DNA from: CAVVJA01 sp963801715 | GTDB lineage: Bacteria > Actinomycetota > Actinomycetes > Mycobacteriales > Jatrophihabitantaceae | Length of the DNA: 64,000 bases | Direction: 5' to 3' | Assembly (NCBI GenBank): GCA_963801715.1 | Contig: CAWDGB010000014.1 | Location: forward strand, 434,001-498,000 | Shown here: one piece after another, positions 22,906 through 31,397 of the stretch | How positions within the stretch are numbered: position 1 is the stretch's first letter | Layout: each line of letters opens with the position of its first letter | Notes under the pieces: generated by a model | What the model saw: the letters and a program-made list of their open reading frames with translations, nothing else | What the model was told of the DNA's origin: nothing | Databases searched by the model: none | Made by a program: the position numbers and the translations under genes

Positions 22906-25760
22906 TCGGCCACCGGCGGGCAGGCGCAGACCAGATTGCGGTCGCCGTACGCTCCGTCGATGCGACGGACGGGTGGCCAGTATTTGGCCGCGGGATCGAC
23001 TCCATTAGGGTAGGCCGCCTCGGCCAATGTGTACGGGTGGGCCCACTTCTCCGTGAGGCACCACGCCGTGTGTGGGGCGTTGACGAGCGGATTCTCCTCC
23101 CGGGACCAGTCTCCGGACGCGACCTTCGCGATCTCACCCTTGATAGCGATCATCGCGGCGACAAATCGGTCCAGCTCCACCAGGCTCTCCGACTCGGTCG
23201 GCTCGACCATCAACGTGCCTGCGACCGGGAAGGACATCGTCGGCGCGTGGAATCCGTAGTCGATGAGCCGCTTGGCCACGTCCTCGACAGTGATGCCCGT
23301 CTCCCGGGTGATCTGCCGCAGGTCGAGGATGCACTCGTGGGCCACCAGGCCCCGCGCTCCGGTGTAGAGCACCGGATAGTGGGCCGCCAGCCGTTTCGCC
23401 AGGTAGTTGGCCGACAGGATCGCGACGCCGGTGGCTCGGGTCAGGCCGACGGGGCCCATCAGGCGCAGGTACGCCCAGGTGATCGGCAGGATTGACGCCG
23501 AGCCCCACGGCGCCGCCGCGATGGCCCCGGCTCCAGAGGCGGGACCAGCGTCGGTACGTAGCGGGTGATTCGGCAAGTACGGCGCCAGGTGGGCGCGCAC
23601 TCCGATCGGGCCGACCCCGGGCCCGCCACCACCGTGCGGGATGCAGAACGTCTTGTGCAGGTTCAGGTGCGATACATCGGCGCCGAACTGACCTGGGCGA
23701 GCCAGACCAACCATCGCGTTGAGGTTCGCTCCGTCGACGTAGACCTGTCCACCCGCCTCGTGGACGAGCGCACACAGCTCGGCGATGTTCTCTTCGAACA
23801 CTCCGTGCGTCGACGGGTATGTCACCATCACTGCGGCTAGGGCATCAGCGTGCGTCGCTATCTTGGCGCGCAGGTCGTCGAAATCGATCTCTCCCGCCTC
23901 ACCAGCCGTCTTGACGACGACGACGCGCATGCCGGCCATGACCGCGCTGGCCGCGTTCGTGCCGTGTGCGCTGGCCGGGATCAGGCACACGTCCCGATGC
24001 TCCTGGCCCCGCGCGCGGTGGTAGCCACGGATGGCCAGCAGCCCCGCGAATTCGCCCTGGGATCCGGCATTCGGCTGCAGTGACACCGCGTCGTATCCGG
24101 TGATCTCGGCGAGCCAGTGCTCCAAGTCGTTGATGATGTGGCGGTACCCGTCGTACTGGCCTTCCGGCGCGAACGGGTGTAGGTCGGCGAAGCCGGGTAG
24201 GGTGATGGGCTCGAGCTCGGTCGTAGCGTTGAGCTTCATCGTGCATGACCCGAGCGGGATCATCCCGCGATCCAGCGCGTAGTCCTTGTCGGCGAGCCGG
24301 CGCAGGTAGCGCAGCATTTCGGTTTCCGAACGGTGCGCCGAGAACACCGGGTGGGTGAGGTACGGGCTGGTACGCCGGACGACCGGCAACGCGTCGGGTG
24401 TGGTCTCGTCCAGACGATCAATGTCGTGGTAGCCGATGGTCAGGCGGAACGCCCGCCAAACGGCGACGAGGTTGTTCCGGTGGGTCGTCTCGTCGCAGGC
24501 GATGCCCACGGTGTCTGCGTCGACGAGTCGCAGGTTGATGCCTTCGACGAGCGCGGCCGCCACCACATCCGCCGCAGCGCCCGGGACGCGCGCGGTCAGG
24601 GTGTCGAAGAATGGCGCGCTGGAAACCTCGATGCCGTTCTCGCGCAGACCTGCCGCCAGTATTGCCGCCATGCGGTGCGCGCGCTGTGCGATGCGCTGGA
24701 TGCCGTCGGCGCCGTGGTAGACGGCGTACATGCCGGCGATCACCGCGAGTAGCACCTGCGCGGTGCAGATGTTGCTCGTGGCGCGTTCGCGCCGGATGTG
24801 CTGCTCGCGCGTTTGCAAGGCGAGCCGGTAGGCCGGCTGGCCGTCGGCGTCGATCGAGACGCCGACCAAGCGGCCGGGCAGCTGACGCTCGAGTCCGCTT
24901 CGGATCGCCATGTAGCCGGCGTGCGGGCCGCCGAAGCCCAGTGGCACCCCGAATCGCTGGGAGGTGCCCACGGCAATGTCAGCACCGACCTCACCGGGTG
25001 GCACGAGCAAGGCCAGGCCAAGCAGATCAGCGGCGACCGTCACCAGCGCACCCCGGTCGTGGGCGGCGGTCACGATCGGCGCCAGGTCCCGTACCCGACC
25101 GGATGCACCCGGGTACTGGACGAGCACGCCGAAGACGTCGCCATCCGGCAACGGGTCGTCGAGGTCGTGGGTGACCACCTGCAGTCCCAGGGGGCGCGCC
25201 CGGGTCTGCACGACATCCAGCGTCTGCGGTAGCACGTCGGCATCGACGACAAGCGTGTCACCCTGCCGTGCGGTGCGATGCATGAGCGTCATGGCCTCGG
25301 CTGCCGCGGTGGACTCATCCAGGAGCGAGGCGTTCGCCACCGGCAACGCCGTGAGGTCCTCGATCACCGTCTGAAAGTTGAGCAGAGCCTCGAGCCGACC
25401 CTGGCTGATCTCAGGCTGGTAGGGCGTGTACGCGGTGTACCACGCCGGGTTTTCCAGCACGTTGCGTCGGATGACAGCCGGGGTGATGGTGCCGTAGTAG
25501 CCGAGCCCGATCATCGACGAGAGCACCCGGTTGCGGCCTGCTAGTTCCCGCAGCTCTCCGGCCACCTCGGCCTCGGAGGTGGCCGGGGGTAGGCCGAGTG
25601 GGCGCCGGTCGCGGATGCTCTCCGGCACCGCCGCGTCGAGCAACTCCTCGAGTGAGCTGAAGCCGATCGCGTCGAGCATCTGCTGGGTGTCAGCGGGATC
25701 GACCACGCCGATGTGCCGGCTCGCGAAGGCATCGTCATGCTCGAGATCGAAGAGGCTCAT
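22896..25760 (-). CDS. gcvP: Glycine dehydrogenase (decarboxylating), P-protein of the glycine cleavage system
   Basis: A 954-residue PLP enzyme that decarboxylates glycine and passes the aminomethyl group to lipoyl-GcvH. It is a fused alpha2-type P-protein: N-terminal half starting FASRHIG, C-terminal half containing GSCTMKLNATTE and the PLP-lysine region DVSHLNLHKTFCIPHGGGGPG. ATG 25760 has AGGAGT upstream; a longer frame to 25922 would translate the riboswitch and is rejected. Controlled by the glycine riboswitch just upstream. gcvH lies about 3.4 kb away in the same block; gcvT is not in the window. Confidence 0.96.
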   Translation of the reverse strand: MSLFDLEHDDAFASRHIGVVDPADTQQMLDAIGFSSLEELLDAAVPESIRDRRPLGLPPATSEAEVAGELRELAGRNRVLSSMIGLGYYGTITPAVIRRNVLENPAWYTAYTPYQPEISQGRLEALLNFQTVIEDLTALPVANASLLDESTAAAEAMTLMHRTARQGDTLVVDADVLPQTLDVVQTRARPLGLQVVTHDLDDPLPDGDVFGVLVQYPGASGRVRDLAPIVTAAHDRGALVTVAADLLGLALLVPPGEVGADIAVGTSQRFGVPLGFGGPHAGYMAIRSGLERQLPGRLVGVSIDADGQPAYRLALQTREQHIRRERATSNICTAQVLLAVIAGMYAVYHGADGIQRIAQRAHRMAAILAAGLRENGIEVSSAPFFDTLTARVPGAAADVVAAALVEGINLRLVDADTVGIACDETTHRNNLVAVWRAFRLTIGYHDIDRLDETTPDALPVVRRTSPYLTHPVFSAHRSETEMLRYLRRLADKDYALDRGMIPLGSCTMKLNATTELEPITLPGFADLHPFAPEGQYDGYRHIINDLEHWLAEITGYDAVSLQPNAGSQGEFAGLLAIRGYHRARGQEHRDVCLIPASAHGTNAASAVMAGMRVVVVKTAGEAGEIDFDDLRAKIATHADALAAVMVTYPSTHGVFEENIAELCALVHEAGGQVYVDGANLNAMVGLARPGQFGADVSHLNLHKTFCIPHGGGGPGVGPIGVRAHLAPYLPNHPLRTDAGPASGAGAIAAAPWGSASILPITWAYLRLMGPVGLTRATGVAILSANYLAKRLAAHYPVLYTGARGLVAHECILDLRQITRETGITVEDVAKRLIDYGFHAPTMSFPVAGTLMVEPTESESLVELDRFVAAMIAIKGEIAKVASGDWSREENPLVNAPHTAWCLTEKWAHPYTLAEAAYPNGVDPAAKYWPPVRRIDGAYGDRNLVCACPPVADYA

Positions 25761-25827
25761 GGGGCGGCTCACTCCTGGACAGAGACGGAACAGCCGCGCC
25801 GACTGGCGCAGCGTCCCCCTCTGTCGG

Positions 25828-25948
25828 CGAGCCCTCCAGAGCGACCTTGGCGACGTGCCGTCCGCACAGTCCTGGTGCCTGAGAGGTTCCGGGGAAGTTG
25901 CCCCTTCGGCGCCGCCCGGCAATGGCCGGACGAACTCTCCCGCGCGGG
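25828..25948 (-). ncRNA. Glycine riboswitch upstream of gcvP
   Basis: On the minus strand the leader carries conserved glycine-aptamer blocks in order: GGGAGAGTTC, GCGCCGAAGGGGCAAC, CCGGAACCTCTCAGGCACC, AGGACTGTGCGGAC, then CTCTGGAGGGC closing the structure. It ends about 70 nt before the gcvP ATG. One aptamer is visible; I see no second tandem copy. In other bacteria this class turns on glycine cleavage genes when glycine is plentiful. Confidence 0.88.
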
Positions 25949-26021
25949 GAAGGTCACGTTCGAAGGTACCAGCCGGCTGCGAGGCGAGGAGATGTGGGTA
26001 GCGGACTTTTCGGTCGGCGGT

Positions 26022-26612
26022 TCAGCTCGCGGCGATGCGCTGCTGCCGCCGCCGGGCCAGCTCATCCTGGCTGCTGGAGGCGGGTTCAACCGGCGTCGGG
26101 TCGGCACCATCGGCCCGCTCGCTGGGCAGCTGCGCAAGCGAGCCGATAAGCTCCCGAAGCGCGCCGCTCACCGCGATTCCGAAGACCCCCTGGCCACCGC
26201 GCAACAGATCGACGACTTCTTCCGACGAGGTGCACTCGTAGACCGTGGTGCCGTCGGAAAGCAAGGTGATGCGGGCCAGGTCATCGACACCACGGGCCCG
26301 TAGGTGGTCGACCGCGCTGCGGATGTTCTGCAAGGAGACACCGGTATCCAGCAGCCGCTTGACGACCTTCAGCACCAGGATGTCCTTGAACGAATACAGC
26401 CGCTGACTGCCGGACCCCGTCGCCGAGCGGACGGACGGCACAACGAGGTCGGTGCGCGCCCAGTAGTCCAACTGCCGGTACGTGATGCCCGCAGCGGCGC
26501 AGGCGGTAGGGCCGCGGTAACCCACATTGTCGCCAGGTGTCCCTCCCAGCGCCGGGTCCGCGAACAGCGTGCCCTGTTCCGGGTGCTGCCCGGGTTCGGC
26601 TAGCTCGCCCAT
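26022..26612 (-). CDS. MerR-family transcriptional regulator (Rv1830-like)
   Basis: A 196-residue MerR-type regulator. The winged-helix domain (about 30-105) contains ITYRQLDYWARTDLVVPSVR and RLYSFKDILVLKVVKRLLD, followed by a dimerising helix and a short C-terminal region. Strong GGAGG before ATG 26612. It sits between the DUF151 nuclease gene and gcvP, the same position as Rv1830 in mycobacteria. A palindrome (26749-26761) upstream may be its operator. Confidence 0.88.
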   Translation of the reverse strand: MGELAEPGQHPEQGTLFADPALGGTPGDNVGYRGPTACAAAGITYRQLDYWARTDLVVPSVRSATGSGSQRLYSFKDILVLKVVKRLLDTGVSLQNIRSAVDHLRARGVDDLARITLLSDGTTVYECTSSEEVVDLLRGGQGVFGIAVSGALRELIGSLAQLPSERADGADPTPVEPASSSQDELARRRQQRIAAS

Positions 26613-26748
26613 GCCGCACCTCCAGATCTGCCTTCCGTGCTCCACCGCTACATCGTGCCTACCAGCGGCCGGGCACCGTTGGCTGACGGTATGTCCGGGA
26701 CGGCGTGGCGGTCAACGCGACGCGCGGGCACAGACACCAATCCGTAAC

Positions 26749-26761
26749 TCTCAGCTTGAGA
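26749..26761. promoter_or_regulatory. MerR-type palindrome upstream of the merR gene
   Basis: TCTCA-GCT-TGAGA is a 5-bp-arm inverted repeat in the 182-bp gap between the DUF151 gene and the MerR gene, about 137 bp from the MerR start. Its position and shape fit an autoregulatory operator for one of the two MerR proteins nearby (inference). Confidence 0.4.
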
Positions 26762-26794
26762 TCGAAGGTTGGGCCGATGGATCCCGCAGGGCAG

Positions 26795-27265
26795 TCAACT
26801 TCCCGAGGCGAAGTCCTCGGGTGAGACGTTGTCGAGAAACTCCCGGAACTTCTCCACCTCGTCCTCCTGCTCGTCAGGGATCTCGATCCCCGCGGCATCG
26901 AGAACGCCGTCGCTGCCCAGGATGGCGACGTCACATCGCAGCGCAACGGCGATGGCGTCAGACGGCCGAGCGCTCACCGTGATTCCGCCGGCAAATCGAA
27001 GTTCGGCGTAGAACACGTCGTCACGAAGCTCCGTGATGTGCACGGCTTCGAGCCGAACCCCCAACGCCCTGATCATGTCCCGGACGAGATCGTGCGTCAG
27101 CGGCCGCGGAGTCTGTACGCCCTGCTGGTGAAATGCGATGGCCGATGCCTCGACGGCGCCAATCCATATTGGCAGGTAACGGACCCCGTCTTCCTCCCGC
27201 AGCAGAACGACCGGCTGATTGGCCGGCAACTCCACCCGCACTCCGACGACTCGCAACGGATGCAC
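26795..27265 (-). CDS. Bifunctional nuclease family protein (DUF151/BFN)
   Basis: A 156-residue DUF151 protein: LREEDGVRYLPIWIGAVEASAIAF, RPLTHDLVRDMI and a SARPSDAIAVALR motif, ending in an acidic tail. Plant relatives have DNase and RNase activity; the bacterial role is uncertain. GTG 27265 was chosen, with TTG 27271 possible. It lies between the two MerR genes as Rv1829 does in M. tuberculosis, probably in one transcription unit. Confidence 0.9.
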   Translation of the reverse strand: MHPLRVVGVRVELPANQPVVLLREEDGVRYLPIWIGAVEASAIAFHQQGVQTPRPLTHDLVRDMIRALGVRLEAVHITELRDDVFYAELRFAGGITVSARPSDAIAVALRCDVAILGSDGVLDAAGIEIPDEQEDEVEKFREFLDNVSPEDFASGS

Positions 27266-27304
27266 GGTCAAGACGCTACACGCTCGTTCTGGGTACGCGA
27301 TGGT

Positions 27305-28060
27305 TCAGCCAGTGCCCGCCATGACATCGCGCAATCCGATCTGGACGAGTGCAGCATGCAGCCGCACCGAGAGCGCCGCCAGCTCTCGAACCGTCTCCTC
27401 GGCCCGCGCGCGCGCCTCCGATCCGCGTTGCCGGGCCATCGGTCCTACGACCTGGGAGAACAGGCCGACCTCCCGTTCGGCGGCGCTGCGAAAAGCCCGC
27501 AGATGCCGCGCCTCGAGCCCGTATCGGGCCATCTCGACCACGACCTGGCCGATCGCGAGAGCGTCGTCGTCATACCGGCCACCGGAGCGTGGCATGACCA
27601 GCCCGAACTGCTCGAGCTCGCGCAACTGATCTGCGGTCAGGCCGGTTGCGTTCAGCAGCTCCTCGCGGGACATACGCAACGTTGCTGCCGTCGGAACGAA
27701 GTGATCAGCGCTCGGCGCATTGTCCGCAATGGCAAGGTGCGGCACGCGCGGCACGCCGCCCTGACCAGCGGGCACGAGCCCGCGATCCATCGCATCCAGC
27801 TGGTCCTTGATCACCCGCAATGGCAGGTAGTGGTCGCGTTGCTGGCCAAGGACATAGCGCAGCCGGGCGACGTCATTCGCCGAGAACTTGCGATAGCCGG
27901 ACGGCGTGCGCTCCGGACGGATCAGCCCTTCGGTCTCCAAGAACCTGATCTTGCTGATCGTGATATCCGGAAAGTCTGCACGGAGCTGGCTTAGCACCTC
28001 ACCGATGGACAGTGTCGCCCGAGGCCCGGCCGCCGAAGCCGTGGCGCCGGACGGGCTCAC
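27305..28060 (-). CDS. ftsR: MerR-family regulator FtsR (Rv1828-like)
   Basis: A 251-residue MerR-type protein. HTH domain about 18-90 (TLSIGEVLSQLRADFPDITISKIRFLE and the wing PERTPSGYRKFSANDVARLRY), linker, then a helical C-terminal domain (REELLNATGLTADQLRELEQFGLV). The homologue in Corynebacterium (FtsR) activates ftsZ and affects cell division. GTG 28060; longer frames run antisense into garA. Immediately downstream of garA. Confidence 0.88.
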   Translation of the reverse strand: MSPSGATASAAGPRATLSIGEVLSQLRADFPDITISKIRFLETEGLIRPERTPSGYRKFSANDVARLRYVLGQQRDHYLPLRVIKDQLDAMDRGLVPAGQGGVPRVPHLAIADNAPSADHFVPTAATLRMSREELLNATGLTADQLRELEQFGLVMPRSGGRYDDDALAIGQVVVEMARYGLEARHLRAFRSAAEREVGLFSQVVGPMARQRGSEARARAEETVRELAALSVRLHAALVQIGLRDVMAGTG

Positions 28061-28067
28061 GAGGTCA

Positions 28068-28577
28068 TCATTCCTGTCCGGCCCCAATACCGCTGCGCAC
28101 GGCGGCGGTGAGATATACCAGGCGGAACTTGCCAATCTGCACTTCGTCCCCTCCCGCCAGCGGAACCGCATCGATGCGTTCGCGATTGACGTATGTGCCG
28201 TTGAGCGAACCGACGTCATGCACCGTATAGCCGCTGCCTTCCCGACGAAACTCGGCATGCCGACGCGACACGGTTACATCATCCAGAAAGATGTCGCTGT
28301 CCGGGTGCCGTCCGGCGGTGATCGCGTCCTGGTCGAGAAGGAATCGGCTGCCAGCGTTGGGTCCGCGCTTCACCACCAGCAGGGCTGAGCCAGGAGCAAG
28401 CGCGTCGATCGCACCCTGATGAGCTTCGGTGGAGAATTCCCCGTCGGATTCCGGCACCGTGACATGGGATCCGATAACACTGGTGGTGTCAGGCAGACTG
28501 TCCGCCAGCACGGCGCCGCAGTTCGCACAGTAGCGGCTACCCGCCGGATTCTCCGTGCCACAAGCAGTACAGAACAC
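28068..28577 (-). CDS. garA: GarA/OdhI-like FHA protein with N-terminal zinc ribbon
   Basis: A 169-residue protein. Residues 1-24 are a zinc ribbon (CTACGTENPAGSRYCANC). A linker carries DTTSVI, matching the ETTSVF phosphosite of mycobacterial GarA. Residues about 70-160 are the FHA domain: GSALLVVKRGPNAGSRFLLD, GRHPDSDIFLDDVTVSRRH, GSLNGTYVN. GarA, when unphosphorylated, binds and inhibits 2-oxoglutarate dehydrogenase and NAD-glutamate dehydrogenase; Ser/Thr kinases (PknB/PknG) relieve this. GTG 28577. Placement next to gcvH is the conserved actinobacterial arrangement. The zinc ribbon is absent from mycobacterial GarA. Confidence 0.88.
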   Translation of the reverse strand: MFCTACGTENPAGSRYCANCGAVLADSLPDTTSVIGSHVTVPESDGEFSTEAHQGAIDALAPGSALLVVKRGPNAGSRFLLDQDAITAGRHPDSDIFLDDVTVSRRHAEFRREGSGYTVHDVGSLNGTYVNRERIDAVPLAGGDEVQIGKFRLVYLTAAVRSGIGAGQE

Positions 28578-28755
28578 TCGCGGTAAGCCCTTCTGTGCTG
28601 GCCGGTACGGTCTGAGACCGCCCCGCCACGTGGGGTTCGACTGCGCAGTCGCGATGCCGCCGGTGCGCCGCCCCGCCGTCGTCAACTGGTGTGCCGGTGG
28701 CTGCGGCGAGCCTAGTTCCGCCTGATCCCAAGGGTCAATCGCAGCTGAATGAGAG

Positions 28756-29136
28756 TCAGCTGCTGAGCGTGCCGTAGGTCCCGGCGTCCAGCAGGGCGTC
28801 GAACTGGGAGGTGTCAGCAACCTCGACCTCGAGGATCCAGCCGGCCCCGTACGGGTCGGAGTTGATCACCTCTGGCTGGCCGTCCAGCGTGTCGTTGCGC
28901 GCAGTAACCGTGCCGTCGACGGGACCAAACAGCTCCGAGACGCTCTTGGTCGATTCGACCTCGCCAAATGGCTCCCCCTTGGTGATCACCGTGCCGACTT
29001 CGGGCAACGACACATACACGACATCGCCAAGTGACTCCTGGGCGAAGTCGGTGATTCCGATCCGCACCGTGGAGCCGGAGATGCGCGCCCATTCGTGCTC
29101 TGCGGTGTATTTCAGGTCGTCGGGTACTTCCGCCAT
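28756..29136 (-). CDS. gcvH: Glycine cleavage system H protein
   Basis: A 126-residue lipoyl carrier that shuttles the aminomethyl group between P, T and L proteins. The lipoylated Lys lies in the conserved FGEVESTKSVSEL segment; the N-terminal KYTAEHEWAR and the region ending in NSDPYGAGW are typical. ATG 29136; a longer frame to 29199 overlaps the upstream DUF881 gene. Same transcription direction as garA and gcvP. Confidence 0.95.
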   Translation of the reverse strand: MAEVPDDLKYTAEHEWARISGSTVRIGITDFAQESLGDVVYVSLPEVGTVITKGEPFGEVESTKSVSELFGPVDGTVTARNDTLDGQPEVINSDPYGAGWILEVEVADTSQFDALLDAGTYGTLSS

Positions 29137-29188
29137 CGCTTCCGATCCGCCCTTCCACTCGGGTTGTGTCGTGCGGTTCGAGGGCACC

Positions 29189-30181
29189 CTACCTGCCACT
29201 CGGCGAGGCGTACTTGGGGTTCGGCAACTGACGCAGCGCGGTGATCGTCACGCGTGGCATTTCTGCTACTGCGGCGTCACCTCCGGCCGCACGCGCGGTC
29301 GCGGCGACGCCCCCCGGGATGTTCAGTGCGGTGTCTAACGTCTTCGGGTCGCCGATCGCACGGACAACGTACGGCGGCAGCTCAACCGTGCCATCGACCT
29401 GGACGCCATTGGGGGCCGCGGTGAAGCTGGTCGACGCGCCGACTCTAACGCCGCCGAATTGGATCGCCTCCGCACCTGCGCCCCGCAGCTCTTGCACGAT
29501 GTCGAGCAAGTCCTCCGGCTGCAGCTTGCGCGCCGGATCGGTAACTGTGACCACGACGCCGGGCCCAGTGGCCGGCAATGTTCCAAGCAGCACGCCCAGT
29601 GTCGCGAGCTGCTGCTCGGCCTGCTGCAAGGCGACCGAGTTTCGGTCGCCACCTGCTTGCAACTGGGTAACGGTTCGCTGTAGATCGGCGATCTGCTGGC
29701 GCAGCCGAGCCGCCTGCACGTTCTGATCGTCGAGGATGCGGATGAGATCCTCCTCCCGCGCGCTGGAGAGGTTGTCCGAGGACGAGTTAGAGCGCACCTG
29801 GACGGCGATCGCGAAACCGAGCAACGCGACCAGGACGCCGATCAATACGCCGGCCCGCACCCGGAATGATCTGTTCCGCGCGCGGCTTGCCGCACCGCCG
29901 ACCTGATCGTGTGACTCCCGCTTGGCCTGGTCCTCGGCGTCGGGGTCAGGCTCGATGATCTTGTCAGCGGGATCGTCGGGGCTGAGCTCGGACTCGGTCT
30001 CGGTCTCGTCGGTAGGCTCCTCGGCCTCGGGCTGCGGCTCTGTCTCGTCGGTTGAGTTCTCGGCCTCGGGGGGCTGGGGCTCGGTCTCGGCGCGATCTGC
30101 AGCCTCGGACTGGGCAGCAATCTCGCCCAGATTGTCAGTTCGGTCCTCGACGCGGGTTTCCGCGTCGTGCTCGGCGGTCAT
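29189..30181 (-). CDS. DUF881 family membrane-anchored protein with acidic repeat N-terminus (Rv1825-like)
   Basis: 330 residues: a very acidic N-terminus (about 1-95) with repeated TETEPQP/DETE units, one transmembrane helix (about 108-128, VRAGVLIGVLVALLGFAIAV), a coiled-coil stretch (about 135-190) and the DUF881 domain to the end (GVVVTVTDPARKLQPEDLLDIVQELRGAGAEAI). DUF881 proteins flank Sbp in actinobacteria and are thought to be envelope- or division-related; their biochemistry is unknown. The start ATG overlaps the sbp stop (ATGA). Confidence 0.88.
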   Translation of the reverse strand: MTAEHDAETRVEDRTDNLGEIAAQSEAADRAETEPQPPEAENSTDETEPQPEAEEPTDETETESELSPDDPADKIIEPDPDAEDQAKRESHDQVGGAASRARNRSFRVRAGVLIGVLVALLGFAIAVQVRSNSSSDNLSSAREEDLIRILDDQNVQAARLRQQIADLQRTVTQLQAGGDRNSVALQQAEQQLATLGVLLGTLPATGPGVVVTVTDPARKLQPEDLLDIVQELRGAGAEAIQFGGVRVGASTSFTAAPNGVQVDGTVELPPYVVRAIGDPKTLDTALNIPGGVAATARAAGGDAAVAEMPRVTITALRQLPNPKYASPSGR

Positions 30182-30510
30182 GCCCGGAAGATGTGCCGTC
30201 GGATTGCTGCGGCATTGCCGAAGATCCGGATACCAAGCACGACGACGACGGCCGTCGAGAGCGCTGCACCGACCCCGAGCTTGTCCCCCAGGAACACGAT
30301 AAGCGCCGCCACCAGAACATTAGACACGAAGGAGATAACAAAAACCTTGGAGTCGAATAGCCCGTCCAACCTGGCGCGCACACCGCCGAAGACGGCGTCG
30401 AGCGCGGCCACGACGGCGATTGGCAGGTAGGGCTCCAGCCAGCTCGGCACGGTTGGTCGCAGAACCAGGCCGAGGACGATGCCCACGACCAGGGCGAGTG
30501 CAGCAATCAC
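30178..30510 (-). CDS. sbp: Small basic protein Sbp (DUF1290)
   Basis: A 110-residue hydrophobic protein with three to four transmembrane segments and the DUF1290 core LPIAVVAALDAVFGGVRARLDG. Sbp is the small membrane protein found next to divIB or DUF881 genes in Gram-positive bacteria. GTG 30510 overlaps the stop of the upstream DUF881 gene and its own stop overlaps the downstream one, so the three are tightly coupled. Confidence 0.92.
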   Translation of the reverse strand: MIAALALVVGIVLGLVLRPTVPSWLEPYLPIAVVAALDAVFGGVRARLDGLFDSKVFVISFVSNVLVAALIVFLGDKLGVGAALSTAVVVVLGIRIFGNAAAIRRHIFRA

Positions 30511-31397
30511 CGGCTACGTCCCGGGGTGGTGGACGGCGAGCTGCCTGGTTGCGCGTAACGAGGCGGGACAGTGGCGCTCGCAGGCAGCGTGAGATGGTCC
30601 GCCTGGCTGAACGAGAATGCCACCCCACGGGCTCCGGCCAGGGTCTGATAGCGACTGGAAATCGGACTATCGACGAACGCGGTTTCCACGGCGTTCCGAT
30701 CGCCGATGGCGCGGATCGTGTATGGCGAAGTGACTGGTCGGAAGTCAACGAGTACCGCCTGTCCGGCGAACCGGATGGCAGTCGTCGAGGTCAACCGGAC
30801 GTCGTTCACCGAGATCGCCTCAGCACCGTCATGCCATAGCTCGTTGACCACGGCGCGGATATCCCGATCGGTCAGCACAGCGGTGTCCGCCAAGGGGGTG
30901 GTTCCCGGCCGGCCACCGACAGCGGTGGGGTTCGTCGGCGGGGGATCGGCCAGCCGGACGATCATGCCCGGCCCGGTGACCGGGGTGATGCCCGCGAGCA
31001 GCTCGTCTCGATCGAGCTGCGAACGAACGGCACCGTCGGACGGCAACGCCGCGTCCCGTAACCGATCGGCCTCGGCCGCGAGGGCGCCTGCAGTTGCGGC
31101 GAGACTGCTGTCGGCTTGTTGAGCCGCTCGCACGCGGGTGACGAGATCGGCGTGGACTCGGGCCGCGGCCGGGGCTCCCCGGTTGGTGTGTACCCAAGCG
31201 ACAGCAACGATGAACCCTATGAGCAGGCAGCCGATCACCACGGCCGGGCGGCTCCAGCGGTCCCACCGCCTAGATCGGGGATCGGCGCTCCGGCGGGCCG
31301 TGGCGGCCGCATAGCCCGGGTCGAGCGTGTTGGTCACCAGATCGGTGAGGTAGGCCGTCGACAGCGCACTGGATGACTGGGGAGGTGCGCTCGTCAT
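30507..31397 (-). CDS. DUF881 family membrane-anchored protein (Rv1823-like)
   Basis: 296 residues with a cytoplasmic N-terminus, one transmembrane helix (about 61-80, PAVVIGCLLIGFIVAVAWV), a helical linker and a DUF881 domain (GMIVRLADPPP ... ADTAVLTDRDIRAVVNELWHDGAEAISVN). ATG 31397 overlaps the stop of the PgsA-like gene by ATGA. The upstream extension of the frame to 31688 is antisense-like and rejected. Confidence 0.88.
   Translation of the reverse strand: MTSAPPQSSSALSTAYLTDLVTNTLDPGYAAATARRSADPRSRRWDRWSRPAVVIGCLLIGFIVAVAWVHTNRGAPAAARVHADLVTRVRAAQQADSSLAATAGALAAEADRLRDAALPSDGAVRSQLDRDELLAGITPVTGPGMIVRLADPPPTNPTAVGGRPGTTPLADTAVLTDRDIRAVVNELWHDGAEAISVNDVRLTSTTAIRFAGQAVLVDFRPVTSPYTIRAIGDRNAVETAFVDSPISSRYQTLAGARGVAFSFSQADHLTLPASATVPPRYAQPGSSPSTTPGRSR

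Noticed and set aside
22896..25922. Longer GcvP starting at 25922
   Set aside because: It would translate the glycine riboswitch; ATG 25760 has a good ribosome binding site and matches family starts.
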